Below, piece after piece: positions 24,550-34,050 of a stretch of 64,000 bases of DNA. Both the position numbers and the translations under genes were made by a program. Each line of letters begins with the position of its first letter. The first letter of the stretch is position 1. The DNA comes from SZUA-368 sp028533045. GTDB lineage: Bacteria > Spirochaetota > Spirochaetia > DSM-2461. Below the pieces are notes generated by a model. The model was not told where the DNA came from. It worked only from the letters and a program-made list of their open reading frames with translations, and ran no database searches. Location of the stretch: assembly GCA_050031985.1 (NCBI GenBank), contig JBNAIG010000034.1, positions 1 to 64,000 of the forward strand. Reading direction: 5' to 3'.

Positions 24550-25691
24550 TGAAGAAGCTTAAAGAGCATATGGAAGAAGGAAGAGGCGCGGCCTACGAAC
24601 ATTTTATAAAACACAGAAGAAAGATGCGATTCGTCGTTCTTGCTGTACTGATTGCAGTCATTGTGGGGGGGCAATTTATGAAAAAGCCCGCCGAAGAGCT
24701 GGAAGAGGAGATGCAGATCCGACCGGCCAAGGTGATGGAACTCAAAGAAGAGGAACATGTGATCACCCGGGTTTTTCCGGGAAGAGTCAAGGCTTCACAA
24801 AATATTGATTTAACCTTTGACGTTCCCGGACGGCTTATGGAGTTTCAGGTTCTCGAAGGGGAAGAACTTCAAAAGGGTGATTTGATTGCCCGATTGGAAC
24901 CCGGTAACTATCAGAGCAATATGAATGCTGCCAAGGCCCAGTATGAAAAGGCAGAACTGGACTATAATCGTTCGGTTGAGCTATTCGAGGGAGAGCTGAT
25001 CGCGGAAACGAAACTGGAATTCGACAAGGTGAATTACGATGTGGCCAAATCGGCCTATGAAACGGCCCGACGCGCCTATGAGGATACTTTTATTTACGCT
25101 CCCTACGACGGTGTGGTAGCCAGCAAGTATGTCAACGGTCTTATTCAGGTTTCTCCGGGTATGCCTATTGTCAACTACCAGTCCCTTAACAAACTGGATC
25201 TGGTGGTAGATATCCCTGAAAGTATGTTCACCTATCTTCCCGACTTGGAATTGGACGCCATTGATATCACCGCCCACTTCGCCGATGCGGAGAAGATTTA
25301 TCCCCTGGAAGTAAAAGAATTTTCCACGGTGGCCGATGTCCGCACCAAAACCTACAGCGCCACAATGACAATGGACAGTCCCGATGACCAGCTGGTGCTG
25401 TCCGGAATGACTGCGACGGTTACTATAGAGATCCACCGACCGGTCGAAGAGAACGAAAATACCTTCTATATCCCTTCCCAGGCGGTTATTTACGATGTGG
25501 AATCGCGGGATTCCATGGTTTGGGTGGTAGATGAGAACAAGGCTGTACAGAGAAGACTGATTAAAACAGGCAGTATGGCGGGAGACCAGATCCAGATTAC
25601 GGAAGGTCTGGAAATGGGTGAAATCGTAGTGGTTGCCGGGGCTCATCAGCTTTCCGAAGGCCAGATCATCCGATTTTACAACGAAGGATAA
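24549..25691 (+). CDS. RND efflux membrane-fusion (adaptor) protein
   Basis: 380 residues. An N-terminal membrane anchor (about 28-44) is followed by the adaptor order: barrel-sandwich hybrid halves (DVPGRLMEFQVLEGEELQKG and APYDGVVASKYVNGLIQVSPG), an alpha-helical hairpin between them, a beta-barrel, and a membrane-proximal domain. It bridges the TolC-like channel and the RND pump. There is no lipobox Cys; anchoring is by the N-terminal helix. Confidence 0.92.
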   Translation: MKKLKEHMEEGRGAAYEHFIKHRRKMRFVVLAVLIAVIVGGQFMKKPAEELEEEMQIRPAKVMELKEEEHVITRVFPGRVKASQNIDLTFDVPGRLMEFQVLEGEELQKGDLIARLEPGNYQSNMNAAKAQYEKAELDYNRSVELFEGELIAETKLEFDKVNYDVAKSAYETARRAYEDTFIYAPYDGVVASKYVNGLIQVSPGMPIVNYQSLNKLDLVVDIPESMFTYLPDLELDAIDITAHFADAEKIYPLEVKEFSTVADVRTKTYSATMTMDSPDDQLVLSGMTATVTIEIHRPVEENENTFYIPSQAVIYDVESRDSMVWVVDENKAVQRRLIKTGSMAGDQIQITEGLEMGEIVVVAGAHQLSEGQIIRFYNEG

Positions 25692-25694
25692 TCC

Positions 25695-28600
25695 ATGAGT
25701 ATTGCTGAATTTTCCATAGAGAAGAAGACTATTGTCTACCTGCTCTCCTTTCTCCTTCTTGTGGGAGGATATATAGGTTTCAATAGAGTAGGACGGCTGG
25801 AAGACCCGGATTTTACTATCAACGTAGTTAAAATCATTACCATGTACCCCGGAGCGGAACCCAGGGAGGTGGAAGAGGAAGTTTCCGACATTATAGAACA
25901 GTATGTCCAGAAGATTCCCGAATTAAAGTATGTCGAGTCCGAATCGTCCTACGGCCAGTCTATCGTGACCGTAACCTACAAGGACGGATTTAACGGGGAA
26001 GAGTACCGCCAGCTTTACGACGAGCTGCGCAAAAGGATGACCGATGTCCAGCTCTTTCTTCCCAGCGGTGTCTACCCTCCCTTCGTTTATGATGATTTTA
26101 AGGATGTCTATGGCATTCTGTACGCCATTACCGGCGACGGTTACAACATGAGTGAGCTCTACGACTTTACCGAGTACATTCAGAAACAGCTCCTCCTGAT
26201 TGAGGGGGTTTCCAAGGTTGAACTGATGAGCGAGCCCACTGAGGTCGTTTATCTCGAAATGTCCCGTTCAAAACTGGTGAACATGGGTATTTCCGAGGAT
26301 GAAATATACGGGCTCATACAGTATCAGAACCAGATAGTGGACAGCGGTACGGTTCAGATGGGAGGCGAACGGCTTCAGTTCCAGGTTTCGGGAACACTGG
26401 AAACGGTCCAAAGCCTGGGCGATATCGTTATTGCCTCCGCCGGGGACAGAAATGTTTACCTTTCCGATATTGCCAATATTTATATGGGTTATCAAAATCC
26501 CCCCTCCGGCGTTTTCCGCTATAACGGGCAGGATGCCATTGGCTTGGGCATATCCGTTATTACTACGGAAAATGTAGTGGAAGTGGGTGACAGGATTAAT
26601 GCCCGTCTAAAGGAGCTGGAAAGCGAGACGCCTATCGGTCTTGAAATGCAGAACATCTTCAATCAACCCGATGCGGTAACCCGGGCGGTGGATAACTTCC
26701 TGATCAGTCTTGTTCAGGCGGTTGTTATCGTAATTGCCCTTTTGATGATCTTTATGGGCATTCAGAGCGGTATAATCATCGGCGGGATTCTGGTTCTGAT
26801 TATCGCGGGAACCCTCTTTTTGATGAACCTCTTTGATATTACCCTGCAGCGTATCTCCCTGGGAGCCTTGATTATTGCCATGGGTATGCTGGTGGATAAC
26901 TCCATTGTTATTACCGAAGGGATCCTGGTGCGCTACCAGCGGGGAGAAGACCGAATGAAGGCCGCCTCAGAGGTGGTCAAGCGGAATATCTGGTCCCTTT
27001 TCGGTGCGACTCTGGTGGCCATTATTGCCTTCGCTTCAGTTGGTATGTCCCCCGATGCGGCCGGTGAATATACGAAGACTCTTTTTTACGTGATTATCAT
27101 TTCCCTCATGCTCAGCTGGATTCTGGCCATAACGCTAAATCCTCTTGTCTGTTATCAGTTCCTTCGGGTTAAACCGGTAACGACCCGGGATGCCCAGTTA
27201 GGGGGCCGGGTTATGGGAGGATACAAAAGGTTTCTCCACGGTTGTCTGAGCTATAAATGGATTAGCCTCATGGTTGTTATAGCCATCCTGGCCCTCTCCC
27301 TGGGAGGATTCAGATATGTGGAAAGCGCCTTCTTTCCCAATTCTACCCAGCCTCAGTTTCTCATTGACTACTGGATGCCCGAAGGTACCGATATAAGTGA
27401 AACAGAAAAGGGAATGAAGGAGATCGAAGAGATTCTTCTTGAGGAAGAGCATATTACCAAGGTTTCCACTTTTGTAGGAGAAGCGCCACTCCGTTTCCAG
27501 CTAACCTTCTCTCCCGAAGCGACCAACAGCAAATACGGGATGTTCCTGATAGAAGTGGATGATAACAAAATACTGGACGAGATCATTCCCCGGCTGCAAA
27601 CGGAACTTTCGGAGAAGTTCTTCGAACCCACCATCCAGGTTATCCCCTTTGCTATCGGTCCCGGCGGTAAAGGTACTGTGGCAACCCGAGTTTACGGACC
27701 CGACCCGGATGTAATTAGAGAGATAAGCGAAGAGATTAAAACGATTTACAAAAGTACGGAAAATGCCGTAGCCATCCGCGATTCCTGGGGCGAGCGGATT
27801 AAAACCATGGATATTGAGATAGATGAGTTCCAGGCCCGCCGAGTGGGAATTACGCGCCCCCAAATCAATCAGGCTCTCAAACAAGGCTTTGACGGTCGGA
27901 CCGTCGGGGTGTTCCGAAGCGGTAACAAACAAATGCCTATCATCTCCATCCCCCCCGACAACGAGCGGAATGACATTGCCTATGTACAGGACCTTTACGT
28001 CCACAGCAGCGTGACGGGTAGTTCGGTACCTCTTTCCCAATTGATTAAGAATATTAATTTTATCTGGAAAGACAAGGTGATTAATCGCCGGGACCGAACC
28101 AGAATGATGACGGTTCAGTGCGACCCCCTCGAAGGGCAGCCAAGTGTTCTCTTTGCCCAGGTTAAGCCGGCTATCAATGCCCTCGAACTCCCGCCCGGAT
28201 ACTACATTGAGCATGGCGGTGAGTACGAAAGCTCTCGGGACGCCCAGGCAATGATTATGGGAAACCTTCCCATTGCCATTCTGGCTATGTTTCTGACCAT
28301 AGTGCTTCTCTGGAACTCTTTCCGCCAGCCAATTATTGTCTTCCTTTCCATTCCCCTCTCAATAATAGGGGTTACCGCCGGATTGCTCATAACGGGAACT
28401 CCCTTTAGCTTTATGGCGATTATGGGACTCCTGTCGCTCTTTGGAATGGTGATTAAAAACGCCATTGTTCTGGTAGATGAATTCGACTTAAAGATGGAAG
28501 GGGACGGCGATCCCTTTGAAGGAATTGTGGAAGCCTCCGTTAGCCGAGTCAGACCGGTTATGATGGCGGCCTTCTCTACCATCCTCGGTATGATTCCTCT

Positions 28601-28754
28601 TATATCGGACAGTTTTTTCCAGGGAATGGCCGTGACCATTATGTTCGGTTTGGCTGTGGCCTCGATTATTACTCTGGTCATTACCCCGGTTCTTTACGCT
28701 ATTTTCTTTGGAATAGATCCGGCTCCAAAGCAAAAAATCATAGAGGAAAAATAG
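25695..28754 (+). CDS. RND-family efflux transporter (AcrB/MexF-like)
   Basis: 1019 residues, close to the RND norm of about 1,030. Twelve transmembrane helices are arranged as one plus five, twice, with two large periplasmic loops (about 35-330 and 550-850). The TM4 proton-relay region reads SLGALIIAMGMLVDNSIVI, with a single Asp where HAE1-type pumps have DD, suggesting a variant relay as in other RND branches. It exports unknown hydrophobic or toxic compounds by proton or ion antiport. It ends the operon before the terminator at 28775. Confidence 0.93.
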   Translation: MSIAEFSIEKKTIVYLLSFLLLVGGYIGFNRVGRLEDPDFTINVVKIITMYPGAEPREVEEEVSDIIEQYVQKIPELKYVESESSYGQSIVTVTYKDGFNGEEYRQLYDELRKRMTDVQLFLPSGVYPPFVYDDFKDVYGILYAITGDGYNMSELYDFTEYIQKQLLLIEGVSKVELMSEPTEVVYLEMSRSKLVNMGISEDEIYGLIQYQNQIVDSGTVQMGGERLQFQVSGTLETVQSLGDIVIASAGDRNVYLSDIANIYMGYQNPPSGVFRYNGQDAIGLGISVITTENVVEVGDRINARLKELESETPIGLEMQNIFNQPDAVTRAVDNFLISLVQAVVIVIALLMIFMGIQSGIIIGGILVLIIAGTLFLMNLFDITLQRISLGALIIAMGMLVDNSIVITEGILVRYQRGEDRMKAASEVVKRNIWSLFGATLVAIIAFASVGMSPDAAGEYTKTLFYVIIISLMLSWILAITLNPLVCYQFLRVKPVTTRDAQLGGRVMGGYKRFLHGCLSYKWISLMVVIAILALSLGGFRYVESAFFPNSTQPQFLIDYWMPEGTDISETEKGMKEIEEILLEEEHITKVSTFVGEAPLRFQLTFSPEATNSKYGMFLIEVDDNKILDEIIPRLQTELSEKFFEPTIQVIPFAIGPGGKGTVATRVYGPDPDVIREISEEIKTIYKSTENAVAIRDSWGERIKTMDIEIDEFQARRVGITRPQINQALKQGFDGRTVGVFRSGNKQMPIISIPPDNERNDIAYVQDLYVHSSVTGSSVPLSQLIKNINFIWKDKVINRRDRTRMMTVQCDPLEGQPSVLFAQVKPAINALELPPGYYIEHGGEYESSRDAQAMIMGNLPIAILAMFLTIVLLWNSFRQPIIVFLSIPLSIIGVTAGLLITGTPFSFMAIMGLLSLFGMVIKNAIVLVDEFDLKMEGDGDPFEGIVEASVSRVRPVMMAAFSTILGMIPLISDSFFQGMAVTIMFGLAVASIITLVITPVLYAIFFGIDPAPKQKIIEEK

Positions 28755-28774
28755 CTTCGCCCTTTCCTAATACG

Positions 28775-28801
28775 GCTCCGCCTTCGGGCGGGGCTTTTTT
28801 A
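28775..28801. terminator. Rho-independent terminator of the RND operon
   Basis: Stem GCTCCGCC / GGCGGGGC with a stable TTCG tetraloop, followed by a run of seven T on the plus strand. It overlaps the stop codon of convergent comM. Confidence 0.9.
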
Positions 28802-30325
28802 TAATTTTCCCCAAAAAATATCCCTGTCCCCATAGCGGCGGTACTGCAGGGCTTCCAAAATATGTTCCTCCCCGATTTTTTCACACAGATCCAGGTCCGC
28901 CGCCGTTCGGGCGACCCGCAGTACGGAATGACTGGCCCGGGAGGAGAGACTGAGTTTTTTCATTCCCCTTAGAAAGGTCGCTTTGCCTCTGCCATCCAGT
29001 TGACAGTAGTCATTGAGGCGATTAACAGAGATACGGGAATTCCAAATAAACGATTCCTTTTCATGACGCCGCCGCTGGATTTCCCAGGCACACGTCACCC
29101 GTTCCCGCACCAGTCGGCTCGACTCTTCTTCCCGCCCCAGAAGAGCTTCTCCTCCCACAGGCTTTAAAGGGAGTCTAAGATCGATTCTATCCATAAGAGC
29201 CCCGCCGATACGCCTCCAGTAGCGTTCTATTTCCTTTGTGGTACAAATACAGGAGGAGGATTCACGCCCCAGGTTTCCGCAGGGACAGGGATTGGCGGCC
29301 ATAACCAACTGAAAGTCGGCGGGAAACCAATAAGATTTGCCTGCCCGGGTTATTCGTACCGTACCATTCTCCACCGGCTCCCGAAGTCCCTGCAGGATGG
29401 GGGTATGAAACTCCGGCGTTTCATCCAGGAAGAGGATTCCCCGATGGGCCAGGGAGATTTCCCCGGGAATAACGGCGGAAGAGCCGCCCACCATTCCCTG
29501 GAGAGAAGCCGAATGATGAGGCATCCGGAAAGGGGGCCAGTTTATGAGTCCGGTCCCCTCTTCTAAAGAACCGGCCTGGGACCAGATTCGTGTCACATCG
29601 AGAGATTCCTCTTTGGTTAAGGGGGGGAGAAGACCGGGAAGACGCCTGGCACTCATGGTTTTCCCGCATCCCGGCGGTCCAAAGAGTAAAAGATTATGCC
29701 GTCCCGCCGCAGCCAGTTCCAGAACCCGCCGACAGAGAGGTTGGCCCTTCAAATCGGCCAAGTCGGGATAGGGATTTTCCCCCAGTCCTTCCCTTTCCTT
29801 ATCGCACACTTCTCCCCTACCCTCTATTAACTCCTTCCAAACCTTACTCACCCTGTCCAATGAATCCAGGGAGTGCACCAAACCTTCCGCAGCCGTTTGA
29901 GCCTCGGGCAAGTTCTCTGTGGGGACGATGAAACGGCGTATACCCTGCCGAGAGGCTTCTGATACGGCAGAGATTACTCCCCGCACGGGACGGACCTTCC
30001 CGTCAAGCTGAAGCTCACCCAACACAAGAAGGGGTTCACCCGGGTCGGGAAGATTACCGCTGGCCCGCAGAATGGCCAGTGCCATGGAAAGGTCGTAGCG
30101 GGCGCCCTCTTTTTTAACCCCGGCGGGAGACAGATTTATTAGAATCCGCTGAAGGGGCATTTCGAATCCCCCCCGCTTGAGCGCTATACGTACCCGTTCC
30201 CGGGCTTCCCTGACGGCGGAATCGGGTAACCCTACCACATCCAGAGCCGGGATTCCCCTCCTAATATCTACTTCAACGGAGATTAAATCCCCTTCAAACC
30301 CACGAAAAGCATAACAATAAATCAT
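28799..30325 (-). CDS. comM: ComM/YifB-family Mg-chelatase-like AAA+ ATPase
   Basis: 508 residues, full length. The N-terminal Lon-like fold (GDLISVEVDIRRGIPALDVVGLPD) precedes the AAA+ domain with Walker A LFGPPGCGKTMSARR (about 214) and ILFLDETPEF (about 298), a zinc-type CPCGNLGRESSSCIC segment, and the Mg_chelatase_C domain. ComM is a branch-migration helicase used in natural transformation. The start has a perfect AGGAGG. Other transformation genes are not in view. Confidence 0.93.
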   Translation of the reverse strand: MIYCYAFRGFEGDLISVEVDIRRGIPALDVVGLPDSAVREARERVRIALKRGGFEMPLQRILINLSPAGVKKEGARYDLSMALAILRASGNLPDPGEPLLVLGELQLDGKVRPVRGVISAVSEASRQGIRRFIVPTENLPEAQTAAEGLVHSLDSLDRVSKVWKELIEGRGEVCDKEREGLGENPYPDLADLKGQPLCRRVLELAAAGRHNLLLFGPPGCGKTMSARRLPGLLPPLTKEESLDVTRIWSQAGSLEEGTGLINWPPFRMPHHSASLQGMVGGSSAVIPGEISLAHRGILFLDETPEFHTPILQGLREPVENGTVRITRAGKSYWFPADFQLVMAANPCPCGNLGRESSSCICTTKEIERYWRRIGGALMDRIDLRLPLKPVGGEALLGREEESSRLVRERVTCAWEIQRRRHEKESFIWNSRISVNRLNDYCQLDGRGKATFLRGMKKLSLSSRASHSVLRVARTAADLDLCEKIGEEHILEALQYRRYGDRDIFWGKL

Positions 30326-30464
30326 CCCGTCCTCCTTTGCTTAACCCTAACTACCAAGGAGAGAATTTTTTCCCCGAATAGGGCATTTTTCCTTGGCTAT
30401 GCTGTCCTTTTTCTGTTCTTTATGACATAATGGCTCTGTTTTTTTATTGCGTGGAGAAAACTTA

Positions 30465-31469
30465 ATGAACAAATTACAGGTACTCGGGATAGGTAATATT
30501 CTCATTGATATTCTCGCCGATGTGAGTGACGAAGATATTCTAACTCTCGGTTTGGATAAGGGAATTATGAAACTTGTGGAAGAGGAAGAAAGAAACAAGA
30601 TTCTTGACCTTCTCAAAAACAGAACCTGTGAATATATTTGCGGCGGTTCTGCTCCAAATACAGTTATTACATTGGCAGCCCTGGGAGTCAGCAGCGGTCT
30701 TTCCGGTAAAGTAGGTAGGGATGAACTGGCCGACAAATACTTAACCCGCCTGAAAGATCAGGGTGTTCGCTCCTACCTGTCCCGTTCAGAAGGAGATACG
30801 GGAACCAGTATTATCCTCATTACCCCCGACTCGGAACGAACCATGAACACCAGCCTGGGTATTAACCGATTCTACTCAAAGGAAGATGTGAACAGTTCTG
30901 CCTTGGCAGAGGCGGACTACTTCTATTTTACCGGCTATATGTGGGATACGGACTCTCAGAAAAAGGCCCTTCTGGAGGCCATCAACGACGCCCGAATGAA
31001 CCGGACGAAAATCGTCTTTGACCTGGCCGATCCTTTTGCCGTAAACCGGAGCCGTGAAGATTTCCTTAATATGATTCACCACCATTACGATATCGTTTTT
31101 GCCAACAGGGAAGAAGCAAAACTTCTCTTTAATACGGAATGTGTAGAAAATTCCGTAAAGGAACTGGCCCATCTTTGTGAAATTGCCGTTGTTAAGGACG
31201 GGGGGAACGGTTCCTATGTCGCATCGGGAGGTAAGGTGTGGAAGATACCCGTATTTAAAGTCGATGCGGTTGATTCCACCGGGGCGGGAGATACCTATGC
31301 GGCCGGTTTTCTCTACGGCCTGTCTCAGGGGTATTCCCTTGAGAAATCGGGCCTCTTTGCCTCCTGGCTCGCTTCCCGTATTGTCACCATAAAGGGAGCC
31401 CAATTTCCCGAAGCCATTCTCAAAACCCTCCGTAAGGCCATTTCAGACGGTTCCTGGGAAAGAAGCTGA
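30465..31469 (+). CDS. PfkB-family carbohydrate or nucleoside kinase
   Basis: 334 residues from ATG 30465, which has TGGAGAAA upstream. N-terminal VLGIGNILIDILADVSDEDI and ICGGSAPNTVITLAALG resemble adenosine-kinase-like PfkB members; the C-terminal signature DSTGAGDTYAAGFLYGL (about 274-290) holds the anion hole and catalytic Asp. Substrate is not certain; adenosine or ribose-type sugars are the best guesses. It precedes rlpA by 31 nt on the same strand. Confidence 0.88.
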   Translation: MNKLQVLGIGNILIDILADVSDEDILTLGLDKGIMKLVEEEERNKILDLLKNRTCEYICGGSAPNTVITLAALGVSSGLSGKVGRDELADKYLTRLKDQGVRSYLSRSEGDTGTSIILITPDSERTMNTSLGINRFYSKEDVNSSALAEADYFYFTGYMWDTDSQKKALLEAINDARMNRTKIVFDLADPFAVNRSREDFLNMIHHHYDIVFANREEAKLLFNTECVENSVKELAHLCEIAVVKDGGNGSYVASGGKVWKIPVFKVDAVDSTGAGDTYAAGFLYGLSQGYSLEKSGLFASWLASRIVTIKGAQFPEAILKTLRKAISDGSWERS

Positions 31470-31500
31470 TGAAAAAGGCCGAATATTCCGAGAATTAACT

Positions 31501-32100
31501 ATGATTCGTTCTATTTGGCTGTTATTACTCTTATTTTCTCTCCTACCCCTCTTTTCTTATGAGGAAGAAGGTATTGCCTCCTGGTATGGTCCGAACTTCC
31601 AGGGCAAAAAAACGGCCAATGGCGAGATTTTCGATACGGAAGAACTCACCGCTGCCCATAAAACCCTCCCCTTTGATACAATGGTGGAGGTAACAAACCT
31701 GTCTAACGGAAAAAGCGTTATTCTTAGAATAAATGACCGAGGCCCCTATGTGGGAGACAGGCTCATCGACCTTTCCCGTAAAGGAGCAGAAGCTATCGGC
31801 ATGCTGGATTCGGGCACCGCCCCGGTACAGATCAGTACCCTGGACCCCAGTGTGAAAGCGATAGATTTCAGCAAACCGGTTACCTTTACCATACAAATTG
31901 CCTCTTTCACTGACCTGATAAATGCTCTTAATACGAAGAAAGAGCTGGTGAAGGCAGGATTCAACCCAAGAGCCAGCCTTTCCAATGAAGGTGCAACAAG
32001 ACTCTTCCTTTCCCAAATACCTGCCTCTGAGTGTTACAACATGGTGAAGGAGCTGGAGTCCCATGGTTGGAAGGGACTGGTTATCCGCCAGGAAAAATAG
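31501..32100 (+). CDS. rlpA: RlpA-like septal lytic transglycosylase with SPOR domain
   Basis: 199 residues: signal peptide (about 1-18), RlpA double-psi beta-barrel (GIASWYGPNFQGKKTANGE, AAHKTLPF with the catalytic His and RINDRGPY with the Asp), then a C-terminal SPOR domain (about 120-199) that binds denuded septal peptidoglycan. It probably trims glycan strands at division. No lipobox Cys is seen. The ribosome-binding site is weak. Confidence 0.9.
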   Translation: MIRSIWLLLLLFSLLPLFSYEEEGIASWYGPNFQGKKTANGEIFDTEELTAAHKTLPFDTMVEVTNLSNGKSVILRINDRGPYVGDRLIDLSRKGAEAIGMLDSGTAPVQISTLDPSVKAIDFSKPVTFTIQIASFTDLINALNTKKELVKAGFNPRASLSNEGATRLFLSQIPASECYNMVKELESHGWKGLVIRQEK

Positions 32101-32110
32101 GACGATGGAG

Positions 32111-32719
32111 CTACTGAACAAGCTTTCGCTTGAAGAGCTCTCCTCCCTGAAAGCCCCCCATGGCCTGGTCGACTTTCAATTCGGCACTCTCCATAAAGTC
32201 CAGTAAATCGGTTTTGGCCATTAATTCAAGTTCGCTTAGGGAACGTCCCTTTCTCTCTTCATCATAGACCTTACTGAATGTTCGAGTTTTTTCTCCGGGA
32301 AAAAGGAGACTATATTCAAAATATGAGGAGGCCAGGAGTCGACCCTGGTCATAATAAAAATAGACAAGGCTGTTCCTAACCGCTTTGTCGGACTGCTGAA
32401 AATAGTAACTTATCCGCGCCAGGGGATGATAATTGCTGTCATAAAGATAGTAGTAATAATAGAGAGGTTCTCGGGATTGGAAAGTCAGGGCTTCCGTGAG
32501 GATTCCCACGTCATTAAGGTAAACCACCGTATAACTCCCCATGGACTCCGCTTCCCGCGCTGTTAGGGGATGGTAAAAGAGAGGGGCCTTGTCAAAGCTG
32601 TTCCCGTCAATAAGGTAAAAGAAATCCTTCCAGTACTCCTCTTTAGCCGAAAGGGAGAGTGATCCCCAAAAGCTTATGAGTAGAATTAAAAGGATTCTTT
32701 GCCTAAAGACCGGTCTCAA
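32111..32719 (-). CDS. Exported protein of unknown function
   Basis: 202 residues with a signal peptide (about 1-23, ending GSLSLSA). Not recognised. It is rich in Tyr and aromatic residues (EPLYYYYYLYDSN, ISYYFQQ) arranged as strands that look like a repeated YxxD-type beta-meander. The start is TTG, overlapping the aminotransferase stop as TTGA, so it is translationally coupled to that gene. Probably periplasmic. Confidence 0.65.
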   Translation of the reverse strand: MRPVFRQRILLILLISFWGSLSLSAKEEYWKDFFYLIDGNSFDKAPLFYHPLTAREAESMGSYTVVYLNDVGILTEALTFQSREPLYYYYYLYDSNYHPLARISYYFQQSDKAVRNSLVYFYYDQGRLLASSYFEYSLLFPGEKTRTFSKVYDEERKGRSLSELELMAKTDLLDFMESAELKVDQAMGGFQGGELFKRKLVQ

Positions 32720-34050
32720 TCATCACACTCCTTTACCCATTGTACTGCCTGAGCCATCAAATCGAGGCTTTTGAGGAAATTTTCCGTCGATTCATAGCCA
32801 TAGGAAAGACGGAGAGAGCGGCTCCCCTTCTCCCGCAGTTCCCCCTGGGGATGAACGCAAAAATCTCCGGGAATATATATGACCCGGGGGCCCATTCTTC
32901 CCTCAATCCGGTCTACACCAGCCTCTCCTGTAATCCTGTTAAGGTATTTAAAGAAGGGGGAATCCTCTCCGGTTTTTATCTCTTTAAAGCTTAGATAAAA
33001 GTAAAAGCCGGCCGAACCGCCTATGCACTCTTCCAACCAGGGGCCCAGCTTTTCCTCTATGGCCGGACGAAGAAGGGCCGCTTTCTTACGATATCCCTCA
33101 TTAACAAAGGCCAGCTGCTCTTCCAGGCGGTTATCCAAAAGCCAAGAAGCGACTTCCTGATTAATAAGGGGAGCGGAAAATCCCGTATCGCTGATTTTCT
33201 GTATGATGCTGTTAAGCAAATCCCCGGGAGGAGCAATCATATATCCCATTCGCAGGGCCGGAGCAATCACCTTGGAAAGGGTCCCTATTTCGTAAATAAT
33301 ACCCAGCTCATCGTAAAGCATGCCGGAGAGAGGCTTTTCCTGCTCCCGATTATGGACCAGATCTTCATAGGCCTTATCAAAAATCACAGGGAGGGGGCGA
33401 TTCCTTCTTTTGGAAAACTCCGTAAAAAGCCGGACAATTTCCTTTCTCCGAGAGTTCGTCAAAATTGAACCGGAAGGATTATTAACGGTAATGACATAGG
33501 CGTAACTAATATCTTCCGGATCGAGATCAGGCCGATTCAGCAGAGCTTCCAGCTTTTCCGGGATCATTCCGTCCTTATCTTCGGGAACGGTGAGAATCGT
33601 AAAACCCTTCCGCTCCAGGAATTCCGTATAAATATAGTAGAGAGGCTCGGCGGTTATGACGATCCCCTTCTCCATCAAATCGGAAAAAGCCTCCAGAAGA
33701 CTGGTGGCTCCATTGGAACCTATAACAATCTCACGGGCGTCCATAACGTCTTCATTAACACCGCCCACTTCCTTCTCGAGATAGTAGCTGCGCAAAGCGG
33801 AAATTAACTGGGGCGACCCCTGAGGGCTCCCATAATTTAAAGGCTGCCGATAGGGGCTGTCCTTTTTAACGACCTCTTCCAGGGCCTGAACAATAAAATC
33901 AGCGGGAATAGTCTCTTCATTAACATAGCCGATTCCCAGATTTATATCGATGCCATCACGGAAATCGTGGGCAAACTGACCCAGCATCCGACTTACGGGA
34001 GCAGGAATCAGGTTCCTTTTTCCATAGGCAGACAAATTGATCTCTTTCAC
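32716..34050 (-). CDS. PLP-dependent aminotransferase, class I/II
   Basis: 444 residues of fold-type I. Markers: NYGSPQGSPQLISALRSYY near 75, IGSNGATSLLEAF near 113, VNNPSGS near 193 with the substrate/PLP Asn, FDKAYEDL near 228 and the Schiff-base Lys in IGTLSKVIAPALRMGY near 265. It lacks the GntR-type DNA-binding domain of MocR proteins. Substrate unknown. The GTG start overlaps the fliG1 stop (TAGTG). Confidence 0.88.
   Translation of the reverse strand: MKEINLSAYGKRNLIPAPVSRMLGQFAHDFRDGIDINLGIGYVNEETIPADFIVQALEEVVKKDSPYRQPLNYGSPQGSPQLISALRSYYLEKEVGGVNEDVMDAREIVIGSNGATSLLEAFSDLMEKGIVITAEPLYYIYTEFLERKGFTILTVPEDKDGMIPEKLEALLNRPDLDPEDISYAYVITVNNPSGSILTNSRRKEIVRLFTEFSKRRNRPLPVIFDKAYEDLVHNREQEKPLSGMLYDELGIIYEIGTLSKVIAPALRMGYMIAPPGDLLNSIIQKISDTGFSAPLINQEVASWLLDNRLEEQLAFVNEGYRKKAALLRPAIEEKLGPWLEECIGGSAGFYFYLSFKEIKTGEDSPFFKYLNRITGEAGVDRIEGRMGPRVIYIPGDFCVHPQGELREKGSRSLRLSYGYESTENFLKSLDLMAQAVQWVKECDD

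Noticed and set aside
32119..32140. Small GAAA-loop hairpin at the 3' end of the exported-protein gene as a terminator
   Set aside because: A 5-bp stem followed by only TT is inside the coding region; too weak to call.
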